Made by a program: the position numbers and the translations under genes. This document shows positions 1 to 8,967 of a DNA stretch of 35,307 nt, one piece after another. Source of the stretch: Helicobacteraceae bacterium. Its GTDB lineage: Bacteria; Campylobacterota; Campylobacteria; Campylobacterales; SZUA-545. Every line of letters starts with the position of its first letter. Positions within the stretch are counted from its first letter, which is position 1. Location of the stretch: contig JAISOU010000080.1 in assembly GCA_031275395.1 (NCBI GenBank), forward strand, positions 1 through 35,307, in the 5' to 3' direction. The notes under the pieces were generated by a model that was not told the DNA's origin, did no database searches, and worked only from the letters and a program-made list of their open reading frames with translations.

Positions 1-1
1 A

Positions 2-58
2 GAAGCGCCAAAACCGCAACAACGCCAAAGCTTCAACGAAGAACCAATCGACATATAA
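2..58 (+). other. Possible C-terminal tail of a gene entering from the left
   Basis: A frame open from the window edge encodes a short Pro/Gln-rich tail ending in EEPIDI and a TAA at 56-58. Such a tail would suit the disordered C-terminus of an SSB-like or other protein, but the acidic DDDIPF-type tip of SSB is absent, so no identity is claimed. The rest of 59-210 shows no start codon or promoter I can support, although the frame used by the next ORF is open from 118 onward. Confidence 0.2.
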
Positions 59-210
59 AAAGCGCCCGCAACAGAAGCCAAATAAGACGAAATTATAAGA
101 CGCAATGTTACCATTAACGGGGTAGATATTTTAGTACCGTTAGTATAGCCGAATGGCTTAAAGCGTTTGGCGCGGACGGCAAAACTATACAGATATATGA
201 CGCTGATTGT

Positions 211-660
211 TTGAGCAGACATGAAATCAAAGCGCCTTATCCGCACAGAGATATATTTTTGCATCTCTATTCGGATGATAATCCAAACACCAATGAGGAA
301 AAAATCTTTCGTAAAAAAGCGACAAGCCGTTATGGCGACGAGTATTATATAAACGATAGCTACAAAAGTATGCCGCTGATTGCATGGATAAATATAGAAG
401 ATGATTTTATCGCGCGTTCACGCGATATAGTGGTTATAGACGGGAAAATCGTAAAGCCAGATATGAGCCTAAAAGAATTTAAGGAGGCATTCGCGTACAG
501 CGTTAAGAGCGATGGCGATGGCATTGTGAAATATAATGATGACGAGAGCCTCTACTCTATCTTAGCAAATCCGGGTTTTGATGCACGCTATACGATATAT
601 TTTTACTTTAAAGACGATAAACTGCTTAAGATTTCTACCGGCATTTGGATGCCTTGTTAA
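211..660 (+). CDS. Hypothetical protein, probably 5'-truncated
   Basis: I do not recognise this protein. It is 149 residues if the TTG at 211 is used, but the same frame is open and looks coding from about 118 (for example AEWLKAFGADGKTIQIYD just upstream) with no ATG, GTG or TTG before 211. The real start is therefore probably lost or the gene is 5'-truncated. The product is acidic and soluble, with no signal peptide or membrane segment, and ends in a beta-rich stretch (YTIYFYFKDDKLLKI). It overlaps another apparently coding frame downstream, which suggests a decaying region. No Shine-Dalgarno motif precedes 211. Confidence 0.45.
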   Translation: MSRHEIKAPYPHRDIFLHLYSDDNPNTNEEKIFRKKATSRYGDEYYINDSYKSMPLIAWINIEDDFIARSRDIVVIDGKIVKPDMSLKEFKEAFAYSVKSDGDGIVKYNDDESLYSILANPGFDARYTIYFYFKDDKLLKISTGIWMPC

Positions 661-1003
661 ATTAGTCGCGGCAAAAGAGATATTCGACCAAAACGTCGTC
701 CTTTTCTTGTTTGAAAGTGTAAATATCTTCAGAATAGCTATAGATACTAATACTTACCTCGTTTTTGCCTTTCCACCTATATCTTATGAGAAGAGGACAC
801 TCATGCTTGAGTATATCGGGCGTAACGATACATCATATTAGCGGCGAGCGGTAACGCTCGCAACGGCGAAAAAGCTATTAAAAGAGGGGTGGATAAAACC
901 AAGAGAGCATCGCTATACTAAACACGGCGGACTAAAATACCGCTCGACGCCGTATTCACCCTATCCCTAGACCAAAACGACGAGATAGAGATTAAGTTTT
1001 AAG
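641..1003 (+). pseudogene. Degraded coding stretch with stops and a frameshift
   Basis: From about 641 the frame running to a TAG at 839-841 reads like protein (KLVAAKEIFDQNVVLFLFES). The same frame continues after the stop and again reads like protein (ATAKKLLKEGWIKPREHRY) up to a TAG at 968-970. Next to it, another frame reads KIPLDAVFTLSLDQNDEIEI and ends at a TAA around 1001-1003. The continuity across an in-frame stop and a frame change suggests a broken gene, or two. I cannot name a family. The remaining bases up to the hsdR remnant at 1032 show nothing further. Confidence 0.3.
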
Positions 1004-1133
1004 CCTGCGCTAGAAAAACGCAAACAAAGATCTAATCTATCAAAGCTGCTTCCATTGGTTTGCCTTCAGTGTTGTAAGTCATATTGAACACCATCTCAGA
1101 AAGCCAATCTTTGAACGACTGATTATCGCTAAA

Positions 1134-3986
1134 TTATTTAAAAAGCTCCATATTGTCCGTCATAATATTTAAAATTATATCTCGCAACACACGGTCGCTT
1201 TCAGCACGTGCCTCTTGTTTGTCGGCATTACGCATAGCGTTTTGATAGGTCTCGTTTTGCGACACCATCATTGGAATTTGTGCTATCTGCCGTCTTATAT
1301 TGTCGGCGTCTTTCCAGTCTATATTACCAAACATATCATTGAATGCATTCAAAATACTTGACAGCAAATCAATCTCCGGTTCGCTTCTGCCGCCAATACC
1401 ACCCGTCGGAACAGGATCAACTTCCGCATCAGAATCTTGAAGTTGAATCTCTATCGCAGTCCTTGCTTCGACCCTATAGCTATCAAGGTCTATTGCATCT
1501 AAAATACCTTGCGACAAATCATCTTCAACCGGCGATGGCAGCTTCGGCAAAAGTAGATTCATAAAGATAGATAGCTTTTCCCATTCCAGATTACCGTACG
1601 GCAATATCGCTCCCAAAAAGCCATATGTACGCACAAACCCTTTAGCCGAAGATTTGAACTTAATCTGCGCATCCTCGTCAAGTTCTTTATATAGATTAAC
1701 ACACGCATCCAATATCGGGTCGAGCTTATCGCGCTCCGCGCCGTTCAAATACAACTCGACAAATCTATCAATATGATATATAGTATAAACTTGATACGCT
1801 TCCATCGTAGCTATGAGGTCATATAATTTATTCGGGTCAGTTTCATCGGAGAGAATTGTCGTGCGATAGTAGCGCGAAAACGCCTCCTCTATATCATCGG
1901 TTTTATTAGCAAAATCAAGCACGAATGTATCAGACTTTTGAGGGTGGGCGCGATTGAGCCGCGAAAGCGTCTGTACCGCTTTGATATCAGTCAAAATTTT
2001 ATCAACATACATTGTGTGCAACAGCGGTTCATCGTATCCTGTTTGAAATTTATCGGCAACAACTAAAAATCGATAAGGTTCAGTTTTAAATATCTTTTCA
2101 ATGGCATTGCTTGGAAAGCCGTTAATTGATGCTTCATTCATCACCACGCCACCATACTCTTTGTCGCCGCTAAACGCAATTATCGCCCTATATTGGCTTT
2201 TACGCGCTTCTAAACAACGGCAGATGGCGTGATAATACTCTATCGCCCGATCAATACTACCCGTAACAACCATTGCGCGAGCTTTACCGCCGATTTTACC
2301 TTTGGTGATAACTTGCTTGTGAAAATGATCAACGATAATCTCCGATTTCCGATTTATCGCATATTCATTGCTCTCAACAAATTTGCGAAGTTTCTTCTGT
2401 GCTTTTTTCTTGTCAAACTTCGGATCATCCAATACCGTCTTAGCAAGCTTATAGTAGCTCTCGATCGGCGTGTAGAATCTCAACACATCAAGGATAAAAC
2501 CCTCCTGTATCGCTTGTTTCATTGAATAGTTATGAAACGGATAGTGTTTAACCGCGCCGTCCGGTTGCGAGACGGCAACACCAAACATTTCAAGAGTTTT
2601 ATTTTTCGGCGTAGCAGTGAATGCAAAATAGCTTGCGTTTGCTAACATTTTGCGTCCCTCTACAAGCTTGTTTATCTTATCCTCCACATCGTCATCAGGA
2701 TTATAATCGCCGCCAAGCGCTAAATTCATCTTTGCCGACATATTGCCGCTTTGACTGCTATGTGCTTCGTCAATTATGATAGCAAATTTGCGGTCTTTAT
2801 GCGCCGTGCCGATATCATCAAGGATAATCGGAAATTTATGAACCGTTGTGATGATTATCTTTTTAGCGCTTTGAATTGCGTCGCGAAGGTTGCCGGAATG
2901 TTCCGCCCACGCTACTGTATTTGACGCCTGCATAAACTGCTTAATGGTATTTTTTATCTGCTTGTCGAGATTTACGCGGTCCGTTACCACAACAACAGAA
3001 TCCACAACATTTGCACCATCAACTTCAAGACCGACAAGTTGATGAGCAAGCCACGCGATAGAGTTTGATTTGCCGCTACCTGCGCTATGTTGGATGAGAT
3101 ACCGCCGACCAACTCCGTTTTTTTGCACATCCGCAAGCAACGATTTCACAACTGACAATTGGTGATAGCGTGGAAATACCTGTTTAAAATTTACTTTGCC
3201 CGTATCGGCGTCTTTGTCTTCAATAGTTTGGGCGTAGTTTTCTATAATATCGGCAAGTTCTTGTTTTGAGAGAATATCTTTCCATAGATAATCCGTCATA
3301 ATACCGTCTGGATTGGGCGGATTGCCAGCGCCATCGTTAAAGCCTTTATCAAACGGCAAAAACCACGATTTTTTACCATCTAACTTTGTACAAAATTTTA
3401 CTCTCGCATCATCAACGGCAAAATGCGCTATACAACGTTTGAATTGCAATAAAAGCTCTTTTGGGTTACGGTCGGTTTTGTATTGATGAACCGCGTCATT
3501 GACATCTTGTTTAGTGAGTTGATTTTTGAGTTCGCATGTTATAACGGGCAATCCGTTGATAAACACTACAAAGTCAAGCGCAAGTTTTGGATTGTTGCTC
3601 GAATATTGCAACTGCCGCGTTACGCTAAAGATATTTTTGTTAAACATCTCCTTTGCTTTTGGGTTTTTGTCCGAGGGCATCATATAGAACATTGTAAGGT
3701 TTGAAGGATAAATCTTAATACCATTGCGGAGCACATCAATTACGCCGCGTTTAGCAATTTCGCCACGCAAACGGTCAAAAAATTGCAAGCGCTTATGGTC
3801 GTCTTTTATGCCAAGTTTTATCACCTGTTCCGGCTGGGTATCTTCCAAAAAGCGAAACAACCGCGCCTCATCAACGGCATATTCGCGGTTGTAGTCTTCA
3901 TTCGTACCCTGTTTATAGCCGTTATGTTCTACAAGCCAATTAATGATGAGGGTTTCAAGTCCTGATTCCTTTGTGTTAGTTGGCAT
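1134..3986 (-). CDS. hsdR: Type I restriction enzyme, motor/endonuclease subunit HsdR (C-terminally truncated)
   Basis: HsdR is the ATP-driven translocase and nuclease of the type I R-M complex; it joins HsdM2-HsdS and cuts unmethylated DNA. Visible are the PD-(D/E)xK nuclease (D138, then E152 and K154 in CELKN), Walker A (SAGSGKS, residues 301-307), the DEAH box (406-409), TATP (457-460), and the C-terminal helical region. A GGGAG Shine-Dalgarno motif precedes the ATG at 3986. The ORF stops at a TAA (1134-1136), but the same frame then encodes 33 more residues of typical HsdR C-terminus (FSDNQSFKDWLSEMV...) to a TAG at 1032-1034. The stop is therefore a premature nonsense codon that removes the tail. 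It is the last gene of hsdM-hsdS-RT-hsdR, starting 12 nt after the RT stop. Confidence 0.95.
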   Translation of the reverse strand: MPTNTKESGLETLIINWLVEHNGYKQGTNEDYNREYAVDEARLFRFLEDTQPEQVIKLGIKDDHKRLQFFDRLRGEIAKRGVIDVLRNGIKIYPSNLTMFYMMPSDKNPKAKEMFNKNIFSVTRQLQYSSNNPKLALDFVVFINGLPVITCELKNQLTKQDVNDAVHQYKTDRNPKELLLQFKRCIAHFAVDDARVKFCTKLDGKKSWFLPFDKGFNDGAGNPPNPDGIMTDYLWKDILSKQELADIIENYAQTIEDKDADTGKVNFKQVFPRYHQLSVVKSLLADVQKNGVGRRYLIQHSAGSGKSNSIAWLAHQLVGLEVDGANVVDSVVVVTDRVNLDKQIKNTIKQFMQASNTVAWAEHSGNLRDAIQSAKKIIITTVHKFPIILDDIGTAHKDRKFAIIIDEAHSSQSGNMSAKMNLALGGDYNPDDDVEDKINKLVEGRKMLANASYFAFTATPKNKTLEMFGVAVSQPDGAVKHYPFHNYSMKQAIQEGFILDVLRFYTPIESYYKLAKTVLDDPKFDKKKAQKKLRKFVESNEYAINRKSEIIVDHFHKQVITKGKIGGKARAMVVTGSIDRAIEYYHAICRCLEARKSQYRAIIAFSGDKEYGGVVMNEASINGFPSNAIEKIFKTEPYRFLVVADKFQTGYDEPLLHTMYVDKILTDIKAVQTLSRLNRAHPQKSDTFVLDFANKTDDIEEAFSRYYRTTILSDETDPNKLYDLIATMEAYQVYTIYHIDRFVELYLNGAERDKLDPILDACVNLYKELDEDAQIKFKSSAKGFVRTYGFLGAILPYGNLEWEKLSIFMNLLLPKLPSPVEDDLSQGILDAIDLDSYRVEARTAIEIQLQDSDAEVDPVPTGGIGGRSEPEIDLLSSILNAFNDMFGNIDWKDADNIRRQIAQIPMMVSQNETYQNAMRNADKQEARAESDRVLRDIILNIMTDNMELFK

Positions 3987-3998
3987 TATTGATACTCC

Positions 3999-5522
3999 CT
4001 ATTTTGCTTTAATAGCCGCATCTGTTTTAAATGATTTCAAAAATGAAACCCCCGCTTTTTTCATCGCTTTCCATTCTTCCTGAAGTTTACTCTCAGGCAG
4101 AGCTTCATATACAAAAAGCCAATGCCTATCGATGTCCTTATCTTTTTCCAACTTTTCCGCAACCTCTTTTAATTTAAGCGATATTGGGTCTGAAGACAGC
4201 TCAAAATACTTGTATGCCAATAGCATCAATACGGTATTATCGCTTTCAATTATATCTTCAATAGAAATATCTTCAATTTTAAACTCATATTTTATAGCAA
4301 AAAATAGCGCGTAACTTGCGGCTTCGTAATTTCGCCTTTTTATTCCATAAGCAAATATATCATTTGTAAATTTTATAATATCATCTTTATTGATGCTAAA
4401 TTTCTCAAAAACATACTCATTTAACAATGGTATCAAGTATGGATATAGAACCGCCCAATGCAATATGGTTTTTACAATGTATGCTTTTGCATTTTCTGTT
4501 ACAGATCGACTACTTAATACTTTTAATGCGTAGTTTAGTATAGATGCATCACTGTCATTACAATGCGCTAACTCAATTGCATGGTCTAGATATGCTCTAA
4601 CTTCCTTATAATTTAAAATCTCGCTTTTTGGCAAAATCTGCATCGATCCTATTTGACGAACCCACGATTTATCAGCAGTTATTGCTAATTTAACAATTTC
4701 TGTCTTTTTGTGGTTAAGGGCTAAGTCAAAATATCGAAGCCACCTATTTAAGTCGGCAAGAAATCTTTGTCCATCCTCATAATCGGATACATAGCAAGTA
4801 TAGTCATCAATATTTCTTATGTATTTCCATCCAATTTTAGTTAATTCATTATCAATTGACGTCAAAATTATCTCTGATAATAAGTTGGATGTATGCGGAC
4901 CAATCAATAGTCCGTGCGTTTCACCGTTTTTTATATTTTGAGAGAAATGGTCTATTTTGTTAAACCATTCTTTTTTATTATCTTTATGATCCTTCGCATC
5001 TTTTTTGCCTACTAACGCCCACGGCAAAGAGTGCGTGTAAATACTTGGGAAGCAATTTGAAATATCAGCCTTTACGATCCAGCGTTTGCCAATAAGCAAA
5101 TCGGGTTCTGGCGAACCATCCGCTTTCCAATTCTTATAGTTCATTTCAAAGAGCGCTGAGTTGCCTGATAATTTTCGGATATGGATTCTGCTTACTTTAT
5201 GAGACTGTTCAGCTGTCATATCATTAAAGTGTTCACATAGTTTGCCCCAATTATCTGCCAAGCAACGGCATAGATGCTGATATGCCATTGGGCTTGGGAT
5301 GCCCAAAGGTCGAGGAGTGTTGATATTTCGCATATTCTCATAGAAAATATACTGTCGCCGTTTGTCTTTAAATGAAGGCTGTTTGGTTTCACAATAATCA
5401 TAAAAATTTTCGGAAGTGAATACGGGCGGTAATTTTTCAGAAAAAAGACCGTGTGCGAGTAACCCACAATATAATTCCTCAGAGGAAATTTCTTTCATGA
5501 ATTCAAAATATGATTTTTGCAT
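3999..5522 (-). CDS. Reverse transcriptase embedded in the type I R-M operon (UG/Abi-like)
   Basis: A 507-residue RNA-directed DNA polymerase. Motif A is VKADISNCFPSIY with D153, motif B is around GLLIGPHTSNLLSE (204-217), and motif C is RNIDDY with D239 and D240, so the usual YxDD is replaced by NIDD followed by Y. LNHKKTE (motif D/E region) follows. The C-terminal half, from about residue 300, is alpha-helical with no recognised domain. No maturase/HNH domain and no group II intron signals are visible. It starts 5 nt after the hsdS stop and ends 12 nt before hsdR, so it is co-transcribed with the R-M genes. This points to a defence role like the UG/Abi RT families; the class assignment is inference. 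It might act independently of, or as a backup to, restriction. Confidence 0.88.
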   Translation of the reverse strand: MQKSYFEFMKEISSEELYCGLLAHGLFSEKLPPVFTSENFYDYCETKQPSFKDKRRQYIFYENMRNINTPRPLGIPSPMAYQHLCRCLADNWGKLCEHFNDMTAEQSHKVSRIHIRKLSGNSALFEMNYKNWKADGSPEPDLLIGKRWIVKADISNCFPSIYTHSLPWALVGKKDAKDHKDNKKEWFNKIDHFSQNIKNGETHGLLIGPHTSNLLSEIILTSIDNELTKIGWKYIRNIDDYTCYVSDYEDGQRFLADLNRWLRYFDLALNHKKTEIVKLAITADKSWVRQIGSMQILPKSEILNYKEVRAYLDHAIELAHCNDSDASILNYALKVLSSRSVTENAKAYIVKTILHWAVLYPYLIPLLNEYVFEKFSINKDDIIKFTNDIFAYGIKRRNYEAASYALFFAIKYEFKIEDISIEDIIESDNTVLMLLAYKYFELSSDPISLKLKEVAEKLEKDKDIDRHWLFVYEALPESKLQEEWKAMKKAGVSFLKSFKTDAAIKAK

Positions 5523-5527
5523 AGTTC

Positions 5528-6826
5528 TTAGTCCTCTGTAATATTTTCACTATTGAATGATTCGTCATTGTCTGCCGTAATGCTTTCCTCCGCCATCTCG
5601 TGTTTCGGAATAGCGACGGCGCGGACATCAAGTTTCCCCGTTACCACATCCGAGATAAGCCGCGCGCGGTATTCTGTGAATAATGTAATTTCATTGCTTA
5701 ATTTTACTATAAGTCTATCAATCGCTGCACATTTTTCATCCAGATATGCAACAATTTTATGTTGCTCGGTGAGAGGCGGAATAGATACAGACTCACGGAG
5801 ATAGCCTTTTACGTCTAAATTTTGGATACCAGTTGTCTGGTTAAAATACAATCTATTACGCTTATTGTAGTACATTGCTGCGAATAAATATACAAGAAAC
5901 ACGGCATTCACATTTTCATTGGAACGTATTGCTTCAATAAAATTCGCATATAATGCTGGGGAATCTTTATCGAATAACACAACGCGTCCTACTGGCTGTT
6001 TATCACCCCCGCCCGATTTTTCAATCAAAATATCATTTTTACTAAGTAGCAATTTATCAATGACATTTTGCGAATAATTACGTATGGTGTAGGTAGTGTT
6101 TTTTACGCGTAAGCGTTCAAAATCGAAATCAGCAACTCTTATGCAAGCCAGATTTACACCATTTCCGTTTTCATCTTCGCCCCACGAACCTGCCTTAACG
6201 CTTGCTACAAGATTTATCAAACGAGTATATCTCCATCCATCGTTACCACGTGTTACAGCGTTATTTATTATCGCCTGTTTTTGTTTGGCGAGTAGAGCGA
6301 TTTGTCGTTGTTTGGCAGCGATTAGGCGGTTGATCAATAAAACTTTCCAATTGAGATAACCCACTATTTGGTCTTGCTCGGCGCGTGGCGGGAGGGGAAG
6401 ATATATCGTTTTCATTTCTGTATAGCGAGTTGTCCATAAATCAGCAACTATACCTCTGCCGTAACGATAATACTCCTCTATGAACGCGTGATTACGGAGT
6501 AGGTAATGGAAATACCGTGGATTGTGCTGTTCACGTAGGGATAGCACAATGTTTATCAACGACACAGAGCCGTCATATTTAGATACACCACTTGAACCTC
6601 TTCTGTCAGAGCGGCTATTAATAACGAAGTCGCCGATACAAACGCGTTTACGGTTATCTCCCGCGTTAGTCTTTGCCACAGTTGAAATTTGAAGCACAAT
6701 GCCGCCTTTACTTACCGATAATGGAGCATACTCTTTGTCAGATACCTTTTCACGACGTTCCGTAAACAACTCATTGATTTTGAATATTTTCCACTGCTCT
6801 GGTAGCATACCGAACCATCCACTCAT
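5528..6826 (-). CDS. hsdS: Type I R-M specificity subunit HsdS
   Basis: HsdS recognises the bipartite target and bridges two HsdM subunits. The 432-residue protein has the normal two-repeat plan. TRD1 occupies roughly residues 1-140 and is followed by the central conserved helix region (PLPPRAEQDQIVGYL, then a long helix through IINNAVTRG). TRD2 spans about 200-340 and is followed by the second conserved region (IPPLTEQHKIVAYLDEK to VVTGKLDVR). The tail after KLDVR is acidic. Its ATG overlaps the hsdM stop by 4 nt (ATGA), so translation is coupled. The TRDs show no homopolymer or inverted repeats that would suggest specificity switching. Confidence 0.93.
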   Translation of the reverse strand: MSGWFGMLPEQWKIFKINELFTERREKVSDKEYAPLSVSKGGIVLQISTVAKTNAGDNRKRVCIGDFVINSRSDRRGSSGVSKYDGSVSLINIVLSLREQHNPRYFHYLLRNHAFIEEYYRYGRGIVADLWTTRYTEMKTIYLPLPPRAEQDQIVGYLNWKVLLINRLIAAKQRQIALLAKQKQAIINNAVTRGNDGWRYTRLINLVASVKAGSWGEDENGNGVNLACIRVADFDFERLRVKNTTYTIRNYSQNVIDKLLLSKNDILIEKSGGGDKQPVGRVVLFDKDSPALYANFIEAIRSNENVNAVFLVYLFAAMYYNKRNRLYFNQTTGIQNLDVKGYLRESVSIPPLTEQHKIVAYLDEKCAAIDRLIVKLSNEITLFTEYRARLISDVVTGKLDVRAVAIPKHEMAEESITADNDESFNSENITED

Positions 6827-7992
6827 ACCCCCAGTACCTCTTCAAGCAGTCCTTCGGTTTCAACTTCCAACGCGCGAATATCCGCAACAATTTCGGCAAG
6901 GGAACGCAATCTTACTGGCTTGTAGAAATGCTTTGTAAAGCTTATCTCATAGCCTATTTGCGTTTTGCTCTCATCTATCCAGCAATCAGACGCGAACGGC
7001 AAAACCTCGTCTTTGAAAAACGCATCAATACCGCCTTTGTATTTGAGTGGGATTTGCTCTGTATCGCGCAGCTCGGTATCGGGTTCGCCGTCAATTGGCT
7101 TGGCGTTTTCGTCTTTTTCGGTAATAAAAGGGCGAATTTTTTTCAAAAGCGCGGCTTTAAGCTTTATGGCATTAGCGAAAGCCGTCCAATCGTCCATCGG
7201 CATATCTTTTGGCAGGGCGGAAAAGGCTTCTTTTATCTCCTCTTGTTCGGTAAACTTAAAAATATCATACGGTATGATTTTTGTCAAATCAACCCTTAGC
7301 CTAAGCGGACGCTCTACGGTGATTTGGTAGTATCCGAACTCGGCGTTATCAAATATCTTGCTGTATTCGTTTTCGGTCATGTCAAAATACATATCAAGTA
7401 TTTTGGTACGTATTTCGTGCGTAAATTCGCAATTTTTCTTGCCGAGATTCTTACGTAACGGCGATTTGAGCGAAGTCGCGTCGATTAGTTGAATCTTACC
7501 GCGCCGCTTTTCGCTTTTACGATTTGACAACACCCATATATATGTTCCGATGCCAGTGTTGTAAAACATATTTTCCGGCAGAGCGATAATCGCCTCCACA
7601 AGGTCGCGCTCAATAAGGTAGCGCCTAGCGTTGGATTCACCCTGCCCTGCATCACCCGTAAAAAGCGACGAGCCGTTATGTACTTCGGCTATACGGCTTC
7701 CAAGCTCAGTCGTCTCTTTCATCTTGCTGACATTATTCAATAAAAACAGCAGTTGTCCGTCGCTCACGCGCGGTAACATAGAAAATTCGCCATCATCAGC
7801 GAAATTTGTAATAAAACGGCTATCTATAATGCCCTTTTTGCCGCCAAGTTTATCCGCGTCATTTTTCCATGACTTTCCGTACGGCGGGTTTGACAACATA
7901 AAATCAAATTGGCGGCTTGGAAAGCCATCGTCCGCCAATGTACTGCCGTACGCGATATTTTCAGCTTCGCTACCTTCGCCTTTAAGCAACAT
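6823..7992 (-). CDS. hsdM: Type I DNA methyltransferase HsdM, C-terminal part of a frameshifted gene
   Basis: This piece carries the catalytic NPPY motif (LSNPPYGKSW) and the C-terminal HsdM region; HsdM is the N6-adenine methyltransferase of the complex. The ATG at 7992 is internal. The open frame extends upstream and encodes HLFGQEINPETYAITRADM, which is the missing link to the N-terminal piece ending at 8025. The two ORFs are therefore one gene split by a single-base-type indel near 8060, in the run reading ATGTCTCCATTCATC on the coding strand. As written no full HsdM would be made, unless the lesion is a sequencing error or is bypassed. Confidence 0.9.
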   Translation of the reverse strand: MLLKGEGSEAENIAYGSTLADDGFPSRQFDFMLSNPPYGKSWKNDADKLGGKKGIIDSRFITNFADDGEFSMLPRVSDGQLLFLLNNVSKMKETTELGSRIAEVHNGSSLFTGDAGQGESNARRYLIERDLVEAIIALPENMFYNTGIGTYIWVLSNRKSEKRRGKIQLIDATSLKSPLRKNLGKKNCEFTHEIRTKILDMYFDMTENEYSKIFDNAEFGYYQITVERPLRLRVDLTKIIPYDIFKFTEQEEIKEAFSALPKDMPMDDWTAFANAIKLKAALLKKIRPFITEKDENAKPIDGEPDTELRDTEQIPLKYKGGIDAFFKDEVLPFASDCWIDESKTQIGYEISFTKHFYKPVRLRSLAEIVADIRALEVETEGLLEEVLGV

Positions 7993-8024
7993 ATCGGCAC
8001 GGGTAATCGCGTATGTTTCTGGGT

Positions 8025-8813
8025 TTATCTCTTGTCCAAAAAGATGAATGGAGACATTTTACCATTATGCTCGGCAAGGTCAAGTAAGCGTTGCTGTGAT
8101 ACCGTAAGCATACCGCCTGTGCCGCTCGCGCCGTCATAGCAGGAGTAGGTAGAGTCCTTAATCTTATCGGCAATCGGTAAAAAAATCAAATCTGCCATAA
8201 GCTCGACGACGTCGCGCGGCGTGAAGTGTTCGCCCGCTTCTTCATTGTTTTCTTCGCTGAATTTACGAATCAGCTCTTCAAAGATTGTCCCCATCGTGTG
8301 GTTGTCGAGCGCGGGCAAACGAATACCACCAATGTCGTTAAGCACGGGATATGGGCTGAGATTTACTGTCGGCGAAACGAATTTTTCTATTACCGCGCCC
8401 AGAATGTCGGCATCGACCATTGTATCAATCTGCGCGTGGAACTTGAATTTTTTCAGTATCTCCTGAACATTCGGCGAAAAACCATCCAAATATGCGATAA
8501 AATCCGCTTTCAGCTTCTGTTGATTGGCGCGGCTTGTGAGGTCTTTTAGACAAAATGGCGAACTGTTGCAAAATGATTGCCCTGCCACATTGCATAGCGC
8601 ATCGTTTTGGTTAACAACACCTGAACCATCAAGCCTCTTTTTCATATCCAGCACAGCCTTCTTTGTATCTTCTAATACCGCATCCAAACGGCGGATAACG
8701 GTCATCGGCAAGATAACGTCGCGGTATTTGCCGCGCACATAGACATCGCGAAGACAGTCGTCGGCAATGCCCCATATAAAGCTTACGATTGAGTTGTAAG
8801 TCTGAGTATCCAT
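8025..8813 (-). CDS. hsdM: Type I DNA methyltransferase HsdM, N-terminal part of a frameshifted gene
   Basis: First 262 residues of HsdM: the helical N-terminal domain (MDTQTYNSIVSFIWGIADD...), then the SAM-binding fold with the DGASGTGGML motif near the end. The frame leaves the family consensus just after LDLAEHNGKM and runs into a TAA at 8025, while another frame continues with family sequence. Joined, the gene spans 6823-8813 and would be about 660 residues. It is the first gene of the hsd operon; its ATG follows a purine-rich GACGGAAA. No clear sigma-70 box was found in the 130 nt between it and rplT. Confidence 0.9.
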   Translation of the reverse strand: MDTQTYNSIVSFIWGIADDCLRDVYVRGKYRDVILPMTVIRRLDAVLEDTKKAVLDMKKRLDGSGVVNQNDALCNVAGQSFCNSSPFCLKDLTSRANQQKLKADFIAYLDGFSPNVQEILKKFKFHAQIDTMVDADILGAVIEKFVSPTVNLSPYPVLNDIGGIRLPALDNHTMGTIFEELIRKFSEENNEEAGEHFTPRDVVELMADLIFLPIADKIKDSTYSCYDGASGTGGMLTVSQQRLLDLAEHNGKMSPFIFLDKR

Positions 8814-8883
8814 AATTTCCGTCTTTCCTAAATGATGATCGCATCGTAAAAAAGAAAGTTAGAAGTTTATCAAAGAGAGCTTT

Positions 8884-8912
8884 TGAAAATTATCCGCCGA
8901 ATAGATCGGCGG
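8884..8912 (-). terminator. Weak intrinsic terminator after rplT
   Basis: Read on the minus strand, a perfect 7-bp GC-rich stem (CCGCCGA/TCGGCGG, loop TCTAT) is followed by ATAATTTTC. It lies about 40 nt after the rplT stop and is a plausible end for the thrS-infC-rpmI-rplT transcript. The U-run is broken, so termination may be incomplete and readthrough into hsdM is possible. Confidence 0.5.
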
Positions 8913-8936
8913 AACTAGAGAATCAAATGGTTGGAG

Positions 8937-8967
8937 GCGATCGCGCTATTTACGCGATCGCTTTTTT
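8937..8967 (+). terminator. Terminator-like hairpin overlapping the rplT stop
   Basis: The 9-bp stem GCGATCGCG/CGCGATCGC with a 7-nt loop is followed by six T on the plus strand, a textbook rho-independent shape. No plus-strand gene lies upstream, so it would act only on antisense transcripts coming from the hsd side. It is built from two copies of the GCGATCGC octamer common in this genome, so it may owe its form to that motif. Confidence 0.35.

Noticed and set aside
5528-6826. Invertible or recombining hsdS
   Set aside because: There is only one hsdS, and no inverted repeats, second TRD cassette or recombinase gene nearby.
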